Shown: positions 34,286 through 42,692 of the stretch, piece by piece
Layout: the number at the start of each line of letters is the position of its first letter
How positions within the stretch are numbered: position 1 is the first letter of the stretch
Assembly (NCBI RefSeq): GCF_003970865.1
Contig: NZ_RXLZ01000023.1
Location: 1-64,000, forward strand
Direction: 5' to 3'
Origin: Stenotrophomonas maltophilia
GTDB taxonomy: Bacteria > Pseudomonadota > Gammaproteobacteria > Xanthomonadales > Xanthomonadaceae
Length of the DNA stretch: 64,000 nucleotides
Made by a program: the position numbers and the translations under genes
Notes under the pieces: generated by a model
What the model was told of the DNA's origin: nothing
The model's input: only the letters and a program-made list of their open reading frames with translations
Databases searched by the model: none

Positions 34286-35254
34286 TTACCGCTCGGAATG
34301 CCCGCTCTGATCGTAATCGCGCGGGCTGAACAACTCCGGCTGGATCAGCTCGATGAACGCCCGCGCCTGCGCCGACAGCGCCTTGCCCCGGCGCACGATC
34401 ACCCCGTAACTGCGCTCCGGGAACCAGCGCTTCATCGACCGCGCCGCCAGCCGCTCGCGGTCGGCCTCGTTCAGGCACAGCGCCGGCACGATGGAAATGC
34501 CCATGCCCATCGCCACGTACTGCTTGATCACTTCCCAGCCGCCCACTTCCAGCGCCACGGTGTAGGCGATGCGGTGGCGCTGGAACACCTGGTCCACCAG
34601 CCGATAGGTGATCTGCCGCTTCGGTGGCAGCACCAGCGGATAGCGCGCGATATCCGCCAGCTCCAGCTCGCCACCGCTGGCCAGCGGATGGTCGTGCGGC
34701 GCGATCAGTACCTGCTCGAAGCGGTAGGCTGGCGCATAGGTCAGGTCGGCCGGCACATCGGTCATCGAGCCAATCGCCAGGTCGGCGGCGTCCTCGCGCA
34801 GCAGGTCGGTGCCATCGGCGCTGATCGCGTTGTGCAGGGTCAGGCGCACGTCCGGGTGATGCAGGCGGAAGCGTTCGACGATCTTCGGCAGCAGGTACAG
34901 GATGGTCGAACTGTTGGCGGCGATGTTCAGCTCGCCCGCGTCCAGGCCACGCACCTTGTCGCGGAAGCGCGCCTCCAGCCCGTCCAGGTTCTCCACCAGC
35001 GGCTGTGCCATCTCGTACAGCAGCTGGCCCTCGCGGCTGGGCACCAGGCGGCGCCCGCTGCGCTCGAACAGCGGCACCCCCAGCTCCCGTTCCAGCGCCT
35101 GCAGCTGCAGGCTGATGGCCGGCTGGCTGACGAAAAGTGCCTCAGCCGCCCGTGAGACCGAACCCAGGCGCACGGTCTGACAGAACGCGCGCAGCGGCTT
35201 CAGCCGGTCGGATTTGTAGGAAAAACGCGGACTTGGCGGGGTGCGTGTACTCAT
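34286..35254 (-). CDS. LysR family regulator divergent from aceBA (CysB-like)
   Basis: A 322-residue LysR regulator with a short extra N-terminus before the winged helix (LKPLRAFCQTVRLGSVSRAAEALFVSQPAIS, about 18-48). The effector domain (about 105-310) resembles the CysB/CysB-like subgroup. It is divergent from malate synthase across 110 bases that contain a gcaaaa/ttttgc inverted repeat, so control of the glyoxylate bypass is the obvious inference. The ligand is unknown. ATG 35254 is chosen over 35290. Confidence 0.9.
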   Translation of the reverse strand: MSTRTPPSPRFSYKSDRLKPLRAFCQTVRLGSVSRAAEALFVSQPAISLQLQALERELGVPLFERSGRRLVPSREGQLLYEMAQPLVENLDGLEARFRDKVRGLDAGELNIAANSSTILYLLPKIVERFRLHHPDVRLTLHNAISADGTDLLREDAADLAIGSMTDVPADLTYAPAYRFEQVLIAPHDHPLASGGELELADIARYPLVLPPKRQITYRLVDQVFQRHRIAYTVALEVGGWEVIKQYVAMGMGISIVPALCLNEADRERLAARSMKRWFPERSYGVIVRRGKALSAQARAFIELIQPELFSPRDYDQSGHSER

Positions 35255-35291
35255 CGTGTCACGAGTATTAGCACAACTTATGTAGAACATT

Positions 35292-35307
35292 GCAAAAACT
35301 GTTTTGC
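35292..35307. promoter_or_regulatory. inverted repeat in the LysR-aceB intergenic region
   Basis: Perfect 6-bp arms gcaaaa and ttttgc around actg, in an unusually AT-rich stretch. Candidate operator for the divergent LysR protein or part of the aceB promoter. Confidence 0.4.
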
Positions 35308-35364
35308 CAAATACTCAGGCCCAGCGGCACCGTGGAGTTGTTCCCCCACCGCTGGAGTCGCCCC

Positions 35365-37002
35365 ATGTCCGCCGTCGCTTCCGCTGTTCCCACCCCCGCC
35401 GCCAAGGCTACCCCCGGTATCGCTCTGGCGACCCGCGTGGCTGGCCAGGACCCCCTGCTGCCGGCGCCGCTGCTGGCTCTGCTGGTGTCGCTGCACCGCG
35501 CGGTGGAACCGGGCCGGCAGGCACGGCTGCAGGCCCGTCGCGAGCGCCAGGCGTTCTTCGACCAGGGCGGCCTGCCGGACTTCCGCGAAGACACCACCGC
35601 GATCCGCAGCGGCGACTGGCGCGTTGCGCCGCTGCCGGCCGCGCTGCAGGACCGCCGCGTCGAGATCACCGGCCCGACCGACCCGAAGATGGTCATCAAC
35701 GCGCTGAACTCCGGCGCCAAGGTGTTCATGGCCGACTTCGAGGATTCGACCTCGCCGACCTGGCGCAACCTGCTGGCCGGCCAGCAGTCGCTGGCCGCCG
35801 CGGTGCGTGGCGACCTCGAGTACACCGCGCTGGCATCCAACGGGAAGGCCGGCAAGCACTACACCCTGCGCCCGTTCGACGAGCAGGCGGTGCTGATCGT
35901 GCGCCCGCGCGGCTGGCACCTGGACGAGAAGCACGTGCGCATTGATGGCCAGTTCATTGCCGGCGGCCTGTTCGATGCGGCGGTGTTCGCCTTCCACAAC
36001 GCGCGCACCCTGCAGGCGAAGGACCGCGGCCCGTACTTCTACCTGCCCAAGCTGCAGAGCATGGAAGAGGCGGCGTTGTGGGAGACCGCGCTGTCGCACA
36101 TCGAGGGCATGCTCGGCCTGCCGCACGGCCAGATCAAGGTGACCGTGCTGATCGAAACGCTGCCGGCAGTGTTCGAGATGGACGAGATCCTGCACGCGCT
36201 GCGTGACCGCATCGTCGGCCTGAACTGCGGGCGCTGGGATTACATCTTCTCGTACCTGAAGACCTTCCGCCGCCACGCCGACCGCGTGCTGCCCGAGCGC
36301 GGCCAGGTGACCATGACCCAGCCGTTCCTGAAGGCCTATTCGGAGCTGCTGATCCAGACCTGCCACCGCCGCGGTGCGCATGCGATGGGCGGCATGGCCG
36401 CGCAGATTCCGATCAACAACGATGCCGCCGCCAACGAACAGGCGATGGCCCGCGTGCGCGCCGACAAGCTGCGCGAAGTCACCGCCGGCCATGACGGCAC
36501 CTGGGTCGCGCACCCGGCGCTGATTCCGGTGGCGATGGCGATCTTCGACGAGCACATGCCCGGTGCCAACCAGCACAGTGTGCTGCGCCAGGATGTGCGC
36601 GTCGGCCGCGATGAACTGATCGCTCGGCCGCCGGGCACCATCACCCGCGCCGGCTTTGAGGGCAACGTGGAGGTCTGCGTGCGCTATCTGGCGGCCTGGC
36701 TGGATGGCAACGGCTGCGTGCCGATCCACCACCTGATGGAGGATGCGGCCACCGCCGAGATCAGCCGCAGCCAGCTGTGGCAGTGGCTGCATACGCCGGG
36801 CCAGCAGCTGGACGATGGCACCGCGATCGACCTTGCCCTGCTCGATGCCACGCTGACGCAACTGCCGGCACGGCTGGGCGATACCGCCGCGCTGCCCGGT
36901 GGCGCACGCATCGGCGAGGCCATCTCCCTGCTCGGCGAACTGAGCCGCAGCGACGAACTGACCGATTTCCTGACCCTGCCGGCCTACGCGCGCATCGATT
37001 GA
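35365..37002 (+). CDS. aceB: malate synthase A
   Basis: A 545-residue malate synthase, condensing glyoxylate with acetyl-CoA in the glyoxylate bypass. Diagnostic stretches are [15 protein letters not shown] (about 118-132), [15 protein letters not shown], and the C-terminal [21 protein letters not shown] containing the catalytic acidic residue. Length and the lack of the G-type insert place it in form A. ATG 35365 is preferred; the upstream in-frame Met at 35290 lies in the promoter region. Isocitrate lyase follows after 65 bases in the same direction. Confidence 0.95.
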   Translation: MSAVASAVPTPAAKATPGIALATRVAGQDPLLPAPLLALLVSLHRAVEPGRQARLQARRERQAFFDQGGLPDFREDTTAIRSGDWRVAPLPAALQDRRVEITGPTDPKMVINALNSGAKVFMADFEDSTSPTWRNLLAGQQSLAAAVRGDLEYTALASNGKAGKHYTLRPFDEQAVLIVRPRGWHLDEKHVRIDGQFIAGGLFDAAVFAFHNARTLQAKDRGPYFYLPKLQSMEEAALWETALSHIEGMLGLPHGQIKVTVLIETLPAVFEMDEILHALRDRIVGLNCGRWDYIFSYLKTFRRHADRVLPERGQVTMTQPFLKAYSELLIQTCHRRGAHAMGGMAAQIPINNDAAANEQAMARVRADKLREVTAGHDGTWVAHPALIPVAMAIFDEHMPGANQHSVLRQDVRVGRDELIARPPGTITRAGFEGNVEVCVRYLAAWLDGNGCVPIHHLMEDAATAEISRSQLWQWLHTPGQQLDDGTAIDLALLDATLTQLPARLGDTAALPGGARIGEAISLLGELSRSDELTDFLTLPAYARID

Positions 37003-37067
37003 CCGACTGCCCGCAAACCCGCCGTTTCCCCTCCCCGCTGCACGCACGAACCGAACTGGAGAAAGAC

Positions 37068-38369
37068 ATGAGCAAGCTGCCCACTGCCGAACAGATCCAG
37101 CACGACTGGGATACCAACCCGCGTTGGGAAGGCATCCAGCGCAACTACAGCGCCGCCGACGTGGTGCGCCTGCGCGGCACCGTCCACATCGAGCACTCGC
37201 TGGCCCGCCTGGGTGCAGAGAAGCTGTGGGCGTCGCTGCATGAGCGCGAGTTCGTCAACGCGCTGGGTGCACTGACTGGCAACCAGGCCATGCAACAGGT
37301 CAAGGCCGGCCTGAAGGCGATCTACCTGTCCGGTTGGCAGGTGGCGGCCGACGCCAACCTGGCTGGCCAGATGTATCCGGACCAGTCGCTGTACCCGGCC
37401 GATTCGGTGCCGGCGGTGGTCAAGCGCATCAACAACACGCTGCTGCGCGCCGATCAGCTGCACCATGCCGAAGGCAAGGACGACATCGACTTCCTGCAGC
37501 CGATCGTGGCCGATGCAGAAGCCGGTTTCGGCGGCGTGCTCAACGCCTTCGAACTGATGAAGGCGATGATCGAGGCCGGCGCCGCCGGCGTGCATTTCGA
37601 AGACCAGCTGGCGTCGGTGAAGAAGTGCGGCCACATGGGCGGCAAGGTGCTGGTGCCGACCCGCGAGGCGATCGAGAAGCTCAACGCCGCGCGCCTGGCC
37701 GCCGATGTGCTGGGCGTGCCGACCCTGCTGGTGGCGCGTACCGATGCCGAAGCCGCAGATCTGCTGACCAGCGACATCGACGGCAACGACAAGCCGTTCG
37801 CCACCGGCGAGCGCACCGTCGAGGGCTTCTACAAGACGCGCAATGGCCTGGACCAGGCGATCAGCCGTGGCCTGGCCTATGCACCCTACGCCGACCTGGT
37901 GTGGTGCGAGACCGGCAAGCCGGACCTGGAGTTCGCGCGGAAGTTCGCCGAGGCGATCCATGCGAAGTTCCCCGGCAAGCTGCTGGCCTACAACTGCTCG
38001 CCCAGCTTCAACTGGAAGAAGAACCTGGACGACGCCACCATCGCCAGGTTCCAGCGCGAACTGGGCAGCTACGGCTACAAGTTCCAGTTCATCACCCTGG
38101 CCGGTTTCCACGCGCTGAACTACGGCATGTTCAATCTGGCCCACGGCTACGCACGCCGCCAGATGAGCGCGTTCGTGGAACTGCAGGAAGCCGAGTTCGA
38201 AGCGGCCGAGCGCGGCTTCACTGCGGTCAAGCACCAGCGTGAGGTCGGTACCGGTTACTTCGACGCGGTGACCCAGGCGATCCAGCAGGGCCAGTCGTCG
38301 ACCACCGCGCTGACCGGCTCGACCGAGGAAGAACAGTTCCATGGCGGGCGCAGCGAACGCGCTGCGTGA
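37068..38369 (+). CDS. aceA: isocitrate lyase
   Basis: A 433-residue isocitrate lyase, splitting isocitrate into succinate and glyoxylate. The signature KKCGHMGGK is at 185-193 with catalytic Cys187; the substrate loop [10 protein letters not shown] is also present. ATG 37068 has GGAGAAAG upstream. It forms an aceBA operon with malate synthase; aceK was not seen. Confidence 0.96.
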   Translation: MSKLPTAEQIQHDWDTNPRWEGIQRNYSAADVVRLRGTVHIEHSLARLGAEKLWASLHEREFVNALGALTGNQAMQQVKAGLKAIYLSGWQVAADANLAGQMYPDQSLYPADSVPAVVKRINNTLLRADQLHHAEGKDDIDFLQPIVADAEAGFGGVLNAFELMKAMIEAGAAGVHFEDQLASVKKCGHMGGKVLVPTREAIEKLNAARLAADVLGVPTLLVARTDAEAADLLTSDIDGNDKPFATGERTVEGFYKTRNGLDQAISRGLAYAPYADLVWCETGKPDLEFARKFAEAIHAKFPGKLLAYNCSPSFNWKKNLDDATIARFQRELGSYGYKFQFITLAGFHALNYGMFNLAHGYARRQMSAFVELQEAEFEAAERGFTAVKHQREVGTGYFDAVTQAIQQGQSSTTALTGSTEEEQFHGGRSERAA

Positions 38370-38373
38370 TGCG

Positions 38374-38448
38374 GTAGTGCCGGCCGCTGGCCGGCACCCA
38401 CGTGATCCTTCGGGCACCACGGGGAAGCCGGCCAGCGGCCGGCTCTAC
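38374..38448. repeat. SMAG REP dimer after aceA
   Basis: GTAG-headed ccggccgctggccgg at 38374-38397 and its inverted partner closing with CTAC at 38445-38448. Confidence 0.85.
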
Positions 38449-38787
38449 CGGGGTCGCGAATCCGATCAGGGTGGCCAGGGAAGGGCCAGACAACGCCGGC
38501 CGGTCGGGGGACCTGCCGGCGTTGTTGTATCGATGCAAGGGTGCAGCGCGGAGCCAGCGTCAATCAGGCGCACCCCGGGTCCCGGGAACTTGGCCGAAAC
38601 CCTGTGAAACCCGGCATCGGATTGATCCAGCAGGGGTTTTGCCCGGACATCCGTGACCAGAACGGGCCACCACCGATCTTCACATCAATCAAGATCGGCA
38701 GAAGGCTCAAAATGAGATAGGGCGCACACTTTAAAGCGGTGCTATGCTCCGCGGCTCACCAGGGGACGCTGGCGGCGGGTGCAGGGA
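38449..38787. other. intergenic region before the diguanylate cyclase gene
   Basis: No gene in the 339 bases. A hairpin at 38490-38525 probably ends the aceBA transcript. Near the downstream end, cactttaaagcggtgctatgctc (about 38727-38749) offers a tatgct -10-like box about 40 bases before the next start, a candidate promoter for the peptide-modification locus. Confidence 0.35.
38490..38527 (+). terminator. terminator-like hairpin downstream of aceBA
   Basis: Perfect 11-bp stem acaacgccggc/gccggcgttgt with a 14-base loop, followed by a mixed T/G run (tgtatcg). Probable transcript end, not a strong T-tract terminator. Confidence 0.55.
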
Positions 38788-39828
38788 ATGACCGGCAGGG
38801 GTGCGGCCGAGAACAGTGATGTGACGACAGGTATCGCCCGGGTGGCGATGGCCGAGATCGTGCACGCGCTGCTTTCCGCTGCCGAGGTTGCATTGTTCGC
38901 CAGATTTGCCCGTCCATGCAAGCTTCATGCCGGACAGTGGTTGTTCCAGCGTGGCCATCGCGGCGAACGGATGTATGTGATCCTCCAGGGCCAGATCGAA
39001 CTGGACTTCGGCGAGGACCTGGTGATCAAGACGCTCGGCCAGCATGAGTTCTTCGGTGAGCTTGGCCTGCTGGTCGGCGATCACCTGCGCAGCGCCAGTG
39101 CACGCGCGCTGGCCGACTGTGAAGTACTGGAGCTGGGCCCGGCCGACTTCCATCGCCTGGTGGAATCCGATCCCGGCCTGGTCGCCTACTTCCTGCGCCG
39201 CACGATCATGCGCGTGCTGACCAACGAACAGGCCCTGATCAGCCAGCTGCGCCGGCGCAACCACGATCTGGAAACCGCGCTGGACAATCTGTACATCACC
39301 ACCCATCAGCTGACCCACACCCGTGAGCTGGTGCGTACCGATGAACTGACAGGGCTGCACAACCGCCGTGGCCTGACCCTGTACCTGCAGGAGTGCCGCG
39401 CCGATGGTGACGGGTTGCCGCAGGCCCTGCTGCTGATCGACTGCGACCGCTTCAAGCAGATCAATGATCGTCACGGCCACCAGGCCGGCGACCGTGTGCT
39501 GCAGAGCATGGGCAACATCCTGCGCTCGATGGCCGGTGAGCAGGACCTGGCTTGCCGCCTCGGCGGTGACGAGTTCTGCCTGATCCTGCGCCGTGGCAAC
39601 CATGAGATCGTGCAGCACGCGGCCGAGTTCATCCTCAGCGCGGTGCATGGCCTGCTCGAACGCAGTCATGGCACGCCGCATGTCAGCCTGGTCAGCATCG
39701 GTGCCAGCCTGCTGGCGCCGGAGGCTGGCTGGAGCGAGTGGTACGCCTGCGCGGATCGTGCGCTGTACCAGGCCAAGCGCGATGGCGGCAACTGCCTGCG
39801 CTGGGTGGATGCAGCGGATACACCTTGA
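38788..39828 (+). CDS. diguanylate cyclase with N-terminal cyclic-nucleotide-binding domain
   Basis: A 346-residue soluble protein. Residues about 30-145 are a CRP-like cyclic-nucleotide-binding domain: FFGELGLLVGDHLRSASARA closely parallels the phosphate-binding cassette of CRP, with the phosphate-binding Arg at R101. A short coiled coil (about 150-175) leads into a GGDEF domain with TDELTGLHNRRG, the metal/substrate region LLIDCDRFKQIN and an intact active site GGDEF at 259-263. The c-di-GMP inhibitory RxxD motif is absent (G250-E-Q-D253). It should make c-di-GMP under cNMP control. It is 16 bases upstream of a nucleotidyl-cyclase-domain gene. ATG 38788 is used; GTG 38779 is possible. Confidence 0.9.
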   Translation: MTGRGAAENSDVTTGIARVAMAEIVHALLSAAEVALFARFARPCKLHAGQWLFQRGHRGERMYVILQGQIELDFGEDLVIKTLGQHEFFGELGLLVGDHLRSASARALADCEVLELGPADFHRLVESDPGLVAYFLRRTIMRVLTNEQALISQLRRRNHDLETALDNLYITTHQLTHTRELVRTDELTGLHNRRGLTLYLQECRADGDGLPQALLLIDCDRFKQINDRHGHQAGDRVLQSMGNILRSMAGEQDLACRLGGDEFCLILRRGNHEIVQHAAEFILSAVHGLLERSHGTPHVSLVSIGASLLAPEAGWSEWYACADRALYQAKRDGGNCLRWVDAADTP

Positions 39829-39844
39829 TCGGGAGAGTCGGGCG

Positions 39845-42313
39845 ATGAATGGCGACAACGGAACGTCGACGCCGCACAACCAGCAACTGCGCGCGCTGTT
39901 GTTCACGGATCTGTGCGACTCCCTGCTGCTGGTTGAACGTATTGGCGATGTCGCCGCCGCCGAACTGTTCCAGGAACACGACCGACTGGTGCTGGCGCTG
40001 CAGCAGCGCTGGCACGGCCAGTTGATCGACCGTTCCGATGGATTGTTCATGCTGTTCGAGCGCCCGATTGATGCGCTCGGGTTCGCCTTGGATTACCAGC
40101 GCGGCCTGCAGCCGCTGGGGCAGTCGCGTGATCTCCGGCTGCAGGCGCGGGCCGGGTTGCACGTGGGTGAGGTCATTCTGTGGAACAACAGCGCGGAGTC
40201 CGTTGCGCTGGGGTCCAAGGCCGTAGAGGTGGAGGGTCTGGCCAAGCCGATGGCTGCGCGACTCATGCAGCTGGCACGACCGGGCCAACTGCTGTTGTCG
40301 GCAGCGGCCGAATCGCTGGTCCGGCGTGCAGCCTCCCAGCTTGGCGAGCCGGCCGACCGGTTGTACTGGAAGTCATTCGGCCGCTGGCGCTTCCGTGGTG
40401 TGGCGCAGCCGATGGAGGTGATCGGCGTCTCGGCGGTCGGCAAGGCAGCGCTGCGACGGCCGCGTGCGAGTGACAAGGCCAGGCCGGATGTCCCGTTCTG
40501 GCGTCGCCCGATGGCGATGGCGGCGCAGGTAACGCTGGTGGCAGCCTGCGCAATGGGCTTGTGGTTGCTGACTCGTCCACAACCGGCCATCGCCTTTGCC
40601 GAACGCGACTGGGTGGTGATTGCGGAGGCGCGCAACCTGACTGGCGATCCTCTGCTGAGCGAGTCGATCAACCAGGCGTTCCGCATCAGCCTGGAGCAGT
40701 CGCGGTATGTGAACGTGCTGAGTGACCTGAAGGTGCGCGACACCATGCAGCGCATGCTGATCAGGCCTGGGGCCGGGCTGGACCGGGGGGTTGCCAGCGA
40801 GGTGGCCCAGCGTGATGGTGCACGCGCGGTGCTGGCGCCTTCGGTCCTGGAGGTGCATGGCCGCCTGCGGGTGGCGGTCGATGTGATTGATCCGGCGACT
40901 GCGGCCACCGTCTACACCGTGCATGTCGATGGCAAAGGCCTGGGCTCACTTCTGGCATCCACCGATCAAGTGGTGGGGCGTCTGCGTGAGCGTCTTGGCG
41001 AAGGCGGTATGGAGATTGATCGACATTCAATGAATCTGCCGCAGGTGGCGACGTCCAGCCTGGACGCGCTGCGTGCCTACGCCGCAGGCATCAGGGCGCT
41101 GGACCGGCGCCAGACCGATGAGGCGCTGGGCTTTCTCGCGCAGGCGGTGAAGGTCGACCCGGAATTTGCGATGGCCCATGTGGCAATCATGCGCATCCAC
41201 TGGATGCGCGGTGAAAGCCGCATGGCACTGGATGCCCATGCGCGTGCGCAGGCATTGCGGGCGCGACTGACGCCGCGCGATGCACTGTACCTGGACGGAT
41301 GGGCAGGGCAGGCCAGCGATCTGCCGGAGGCTGACATCGCCCGACGCTGGAAGCTGTTGACCGACCTGTATCCCGACTACCACGGTGGGTATGTCAATCG
41401 GGCGCTGGCGTTGTCCGGAATGGGACGCTACGCCGAAGCGGTGACCGTGGTGCAGCCGGCGCGGGTTCCGCAGGCGTGGGCCCGCAGCCACACGCTGGAT
41501 TTTTCAGGGCGGTTGAAGCTGGCTGCGGGCAACACCAACGGTGCGGTTGCGGATTTCCGCATGGCCGGTGATGTCGGAGGCTGGAGAACCAGCGCCAACC
41601 TGGCTACGGCGATGGCCGTACTCGGAGACTGGAGCGCTGCACGTGCCCAGTTGGCGGGCGTGACGGCCGATGATTTCGGCGCCCGCATGCAGCAGGCAGC
41701 GGTGCTGGTCGATCTCGGTGAGCTGGACAAGGCCGAAGAGGTTGCCCGATCACTGCAGGCGCAGTGCAATGAGCCGGCCCTTTGCCGGCTGGCGTCGGCC
41801 TGGCGCGCCAGCATTGCCGGCATGGCAGGAAAGCGGTCGGATCCCGCAGCGAGCCGCAAGCGGATTGGAGAGGCGTTGGCCGACCTGCGCCAGCAGCCCA
41901 GCGGCAATCTGCACACCCGGCAATTCATGGTTCTGGGCCTGATTCGCCTGGCTCAGCGCGAAGGCGTGGACGTGACGCCCCAGCTGCGCTTGGCGCGTCG
42001 CGCGATCGACCTCAGGAGCGACCCACGCTCGCGCCAGTTGCTGGACATCATCGAAGCCACCCGCGAATTGCATGCCGGGCAGGCGGTCGCGGCCGTCGAG
42101 CGGCTGCTGCCGTGGGCCGACGGCACGGAGTTGTACCAGTTGCACGTGGCGCTGCGCGATGCAAGGCATGCCTCGGGAGATTCCGCGGCGGCCGCTGCAG
42201 AAGCAGGCTGGCTGGCCGCGCATCGCGGTCGTGCCTATGCCGAGGATTCCGGCAATTACATCCTGCAGGCGCTCAATGTCCGTGACAGCCGCGCACGGCT
42301 GGGCGCGGACTGA
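39845..42313 (+). CDS. putative peptide modification system cyclase (class III cyclase + TPR)
   Basis: An 822-residue membrane protein. An N-terminal class III nucleotidyl cyclase domain (about 14-195) keeps both metal-binding Asp positions, D22 in LLFTDL and D65 in RSDGLFMLF, and the ARAGLHVGEV strand; the region GSKAVEVEGLAKPMAARL is the distinctive segment of the family I recall as putative peptide modification system cyclase. One membrane segment (about 225-243) is followed by an extracytoplasmic or cytoplasmic region (about 250-390) and TPR-like helices to the end. Substrate (ATP or GTP) cannot be told. GGGAGAG lies about 11 bases before ATG 39845. The upstream neighbour has a cNMP-binding domain; downstream are the putative precursor and a SagB-like dehydrogenase. 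Confidence 0.85.
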   Translation: MNGDNGTSTPHNQQLRALLFTDLCDSLLLVERIGDVAAAELFQEHDRLVLALQQRWHGQLIDRSDGLFMLFERPIDALGFALDYQRGLQPLGQSRDLRLQARAGLHVGEVILWNNSAESVALGSKAVEVEGLAKPMAARLMQLARPGQLLLSAAAESLVRRAASQLGEPADRLYWKSFGRWRFRGVAQPMEVIGVSAVGKAALRRPRASDKARPDVPFWRRPMAMAAQVTLVAACAMGLWLLTRPQPAIAFAERDWVVIAEARNLTGDPLLSESINQAFRISLEQSRYVNVLSDLKVRDTMQRMLIRPGAGLDRGVASEVAQRDGARAVLAPSVLEVHGRLRVAVDVIDPATAATVYTVHVDGKGLGSLLASTDQVVGRLRERLGEGGMEIDRHSMNLPQVATSSLDALRAYAAGIRALDRRQTDEALGFLAQAVKVDPEFAMAHVAIMRIHWMRGESRMALDAHARAQALRARLTPRDALYLDGWAGQASDLPEADIARRWKLLTDLYPDYHGGYVNRALALSGMGRYAEAVTVVQPARVPQAWARSHTLDFSGRLKLAAGNTNGAVADFRMAGDVGGWRTSANLATAMAVLGDWSAARAQLAGVTADDFGARMQQAAVLVDLGELDKAEEVARSLQAQCNEPALCRLASAWRASIAGMAGKRSDPAASRKRIGEALADLRQQPSGNLHTRQFMVLGLIRLAQREGVDVTPQLRLARRAIDLRSDPRSRQLLDIIEATRELHAGQAVAAVERLLPWADGTELYQLHVALRDARHASGDSAAAAAEAGWLAAHRGRAYAEDSGNYILQALNVRDSRARLGAD

Positions 42314-42323
42314 CGGCGCAGCA

Positions 42324-42608
42324 TCAGCTGTCGGCGCCGGCTTCGAAGAAGTGCGGCAGGACGAAGGCGCCACAGGACTGCAGGTGCTGGTTCAGAGCCT
42401 CGGCAGTAGCGGCAAAGGCTTCCTTGCTGGCCAGCGCGTTCACTGGAGCGCACATCGAGCCATCGGCATTGGGAGCAATGCCCAGACCCTGCAGCGCAAG
42501 GCTGGGAGAAGCGGCGAAGGCACTGCGGAAGCCGTCATCGCTCTGCAGCAGCGACAGTACCTGGGCGGCTTGTGCAGCCGTAAGCAGGGTCTTGTCGGAA
42601 GTACTCAT
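42324..42608 (-). CDS. putative modified peptide with NHLP-like leader
   Basis: A 94-residue protein whose segment 18-44 (LSLLQSDDGFRSAFAASPSL onward, ending ALQGLGI) follows the nitrile-hydratase/NHLP leader pattern of RiPP precursors. The rest carries two Cys (C53, C79) and a C-terminus QSCGAFVLPHFFEAG. No GG cleavage site is seen. It is encoded antisense, between the cyclase gene (convergent, ten bases apart) and the dehydrogenase gene (divergent, 84 bases apart), the arrangement I associate with the family named putative modified peptide in Xanthomonas/Stenotrophomonas/Lysobacter. Modification and product are unknown. Confidence 0.8.
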   Translation of the reverse strand: MSTSDKTLLTAAQAAQVLSLLQSDDGFRSAFAASPSLALQGLGIAPNADGSMCAPVNALASKEAFAATAEALNQHLQSCGAFVLPHFFEAGADS

Positions 42609-42692
42609 GGTGATCGCGCTGGCCGTTGCAGGTAGGGTTCTCTTGTTTCGGCCTGTTGCAGGGAAAGTTTAGCCTCAGCGCGCCCTGGGGCG
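42609..42692. promoter_or_regulatory. divergent promoter region of precursor and dehydrogenase
   Basis: The 84-base gap must serve both genes. gttctcttgtttcggcctgttgcagg carries T-rich stretches suitable for the minus-strand gene; no palindrome is evident. Confidence 0.3.
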
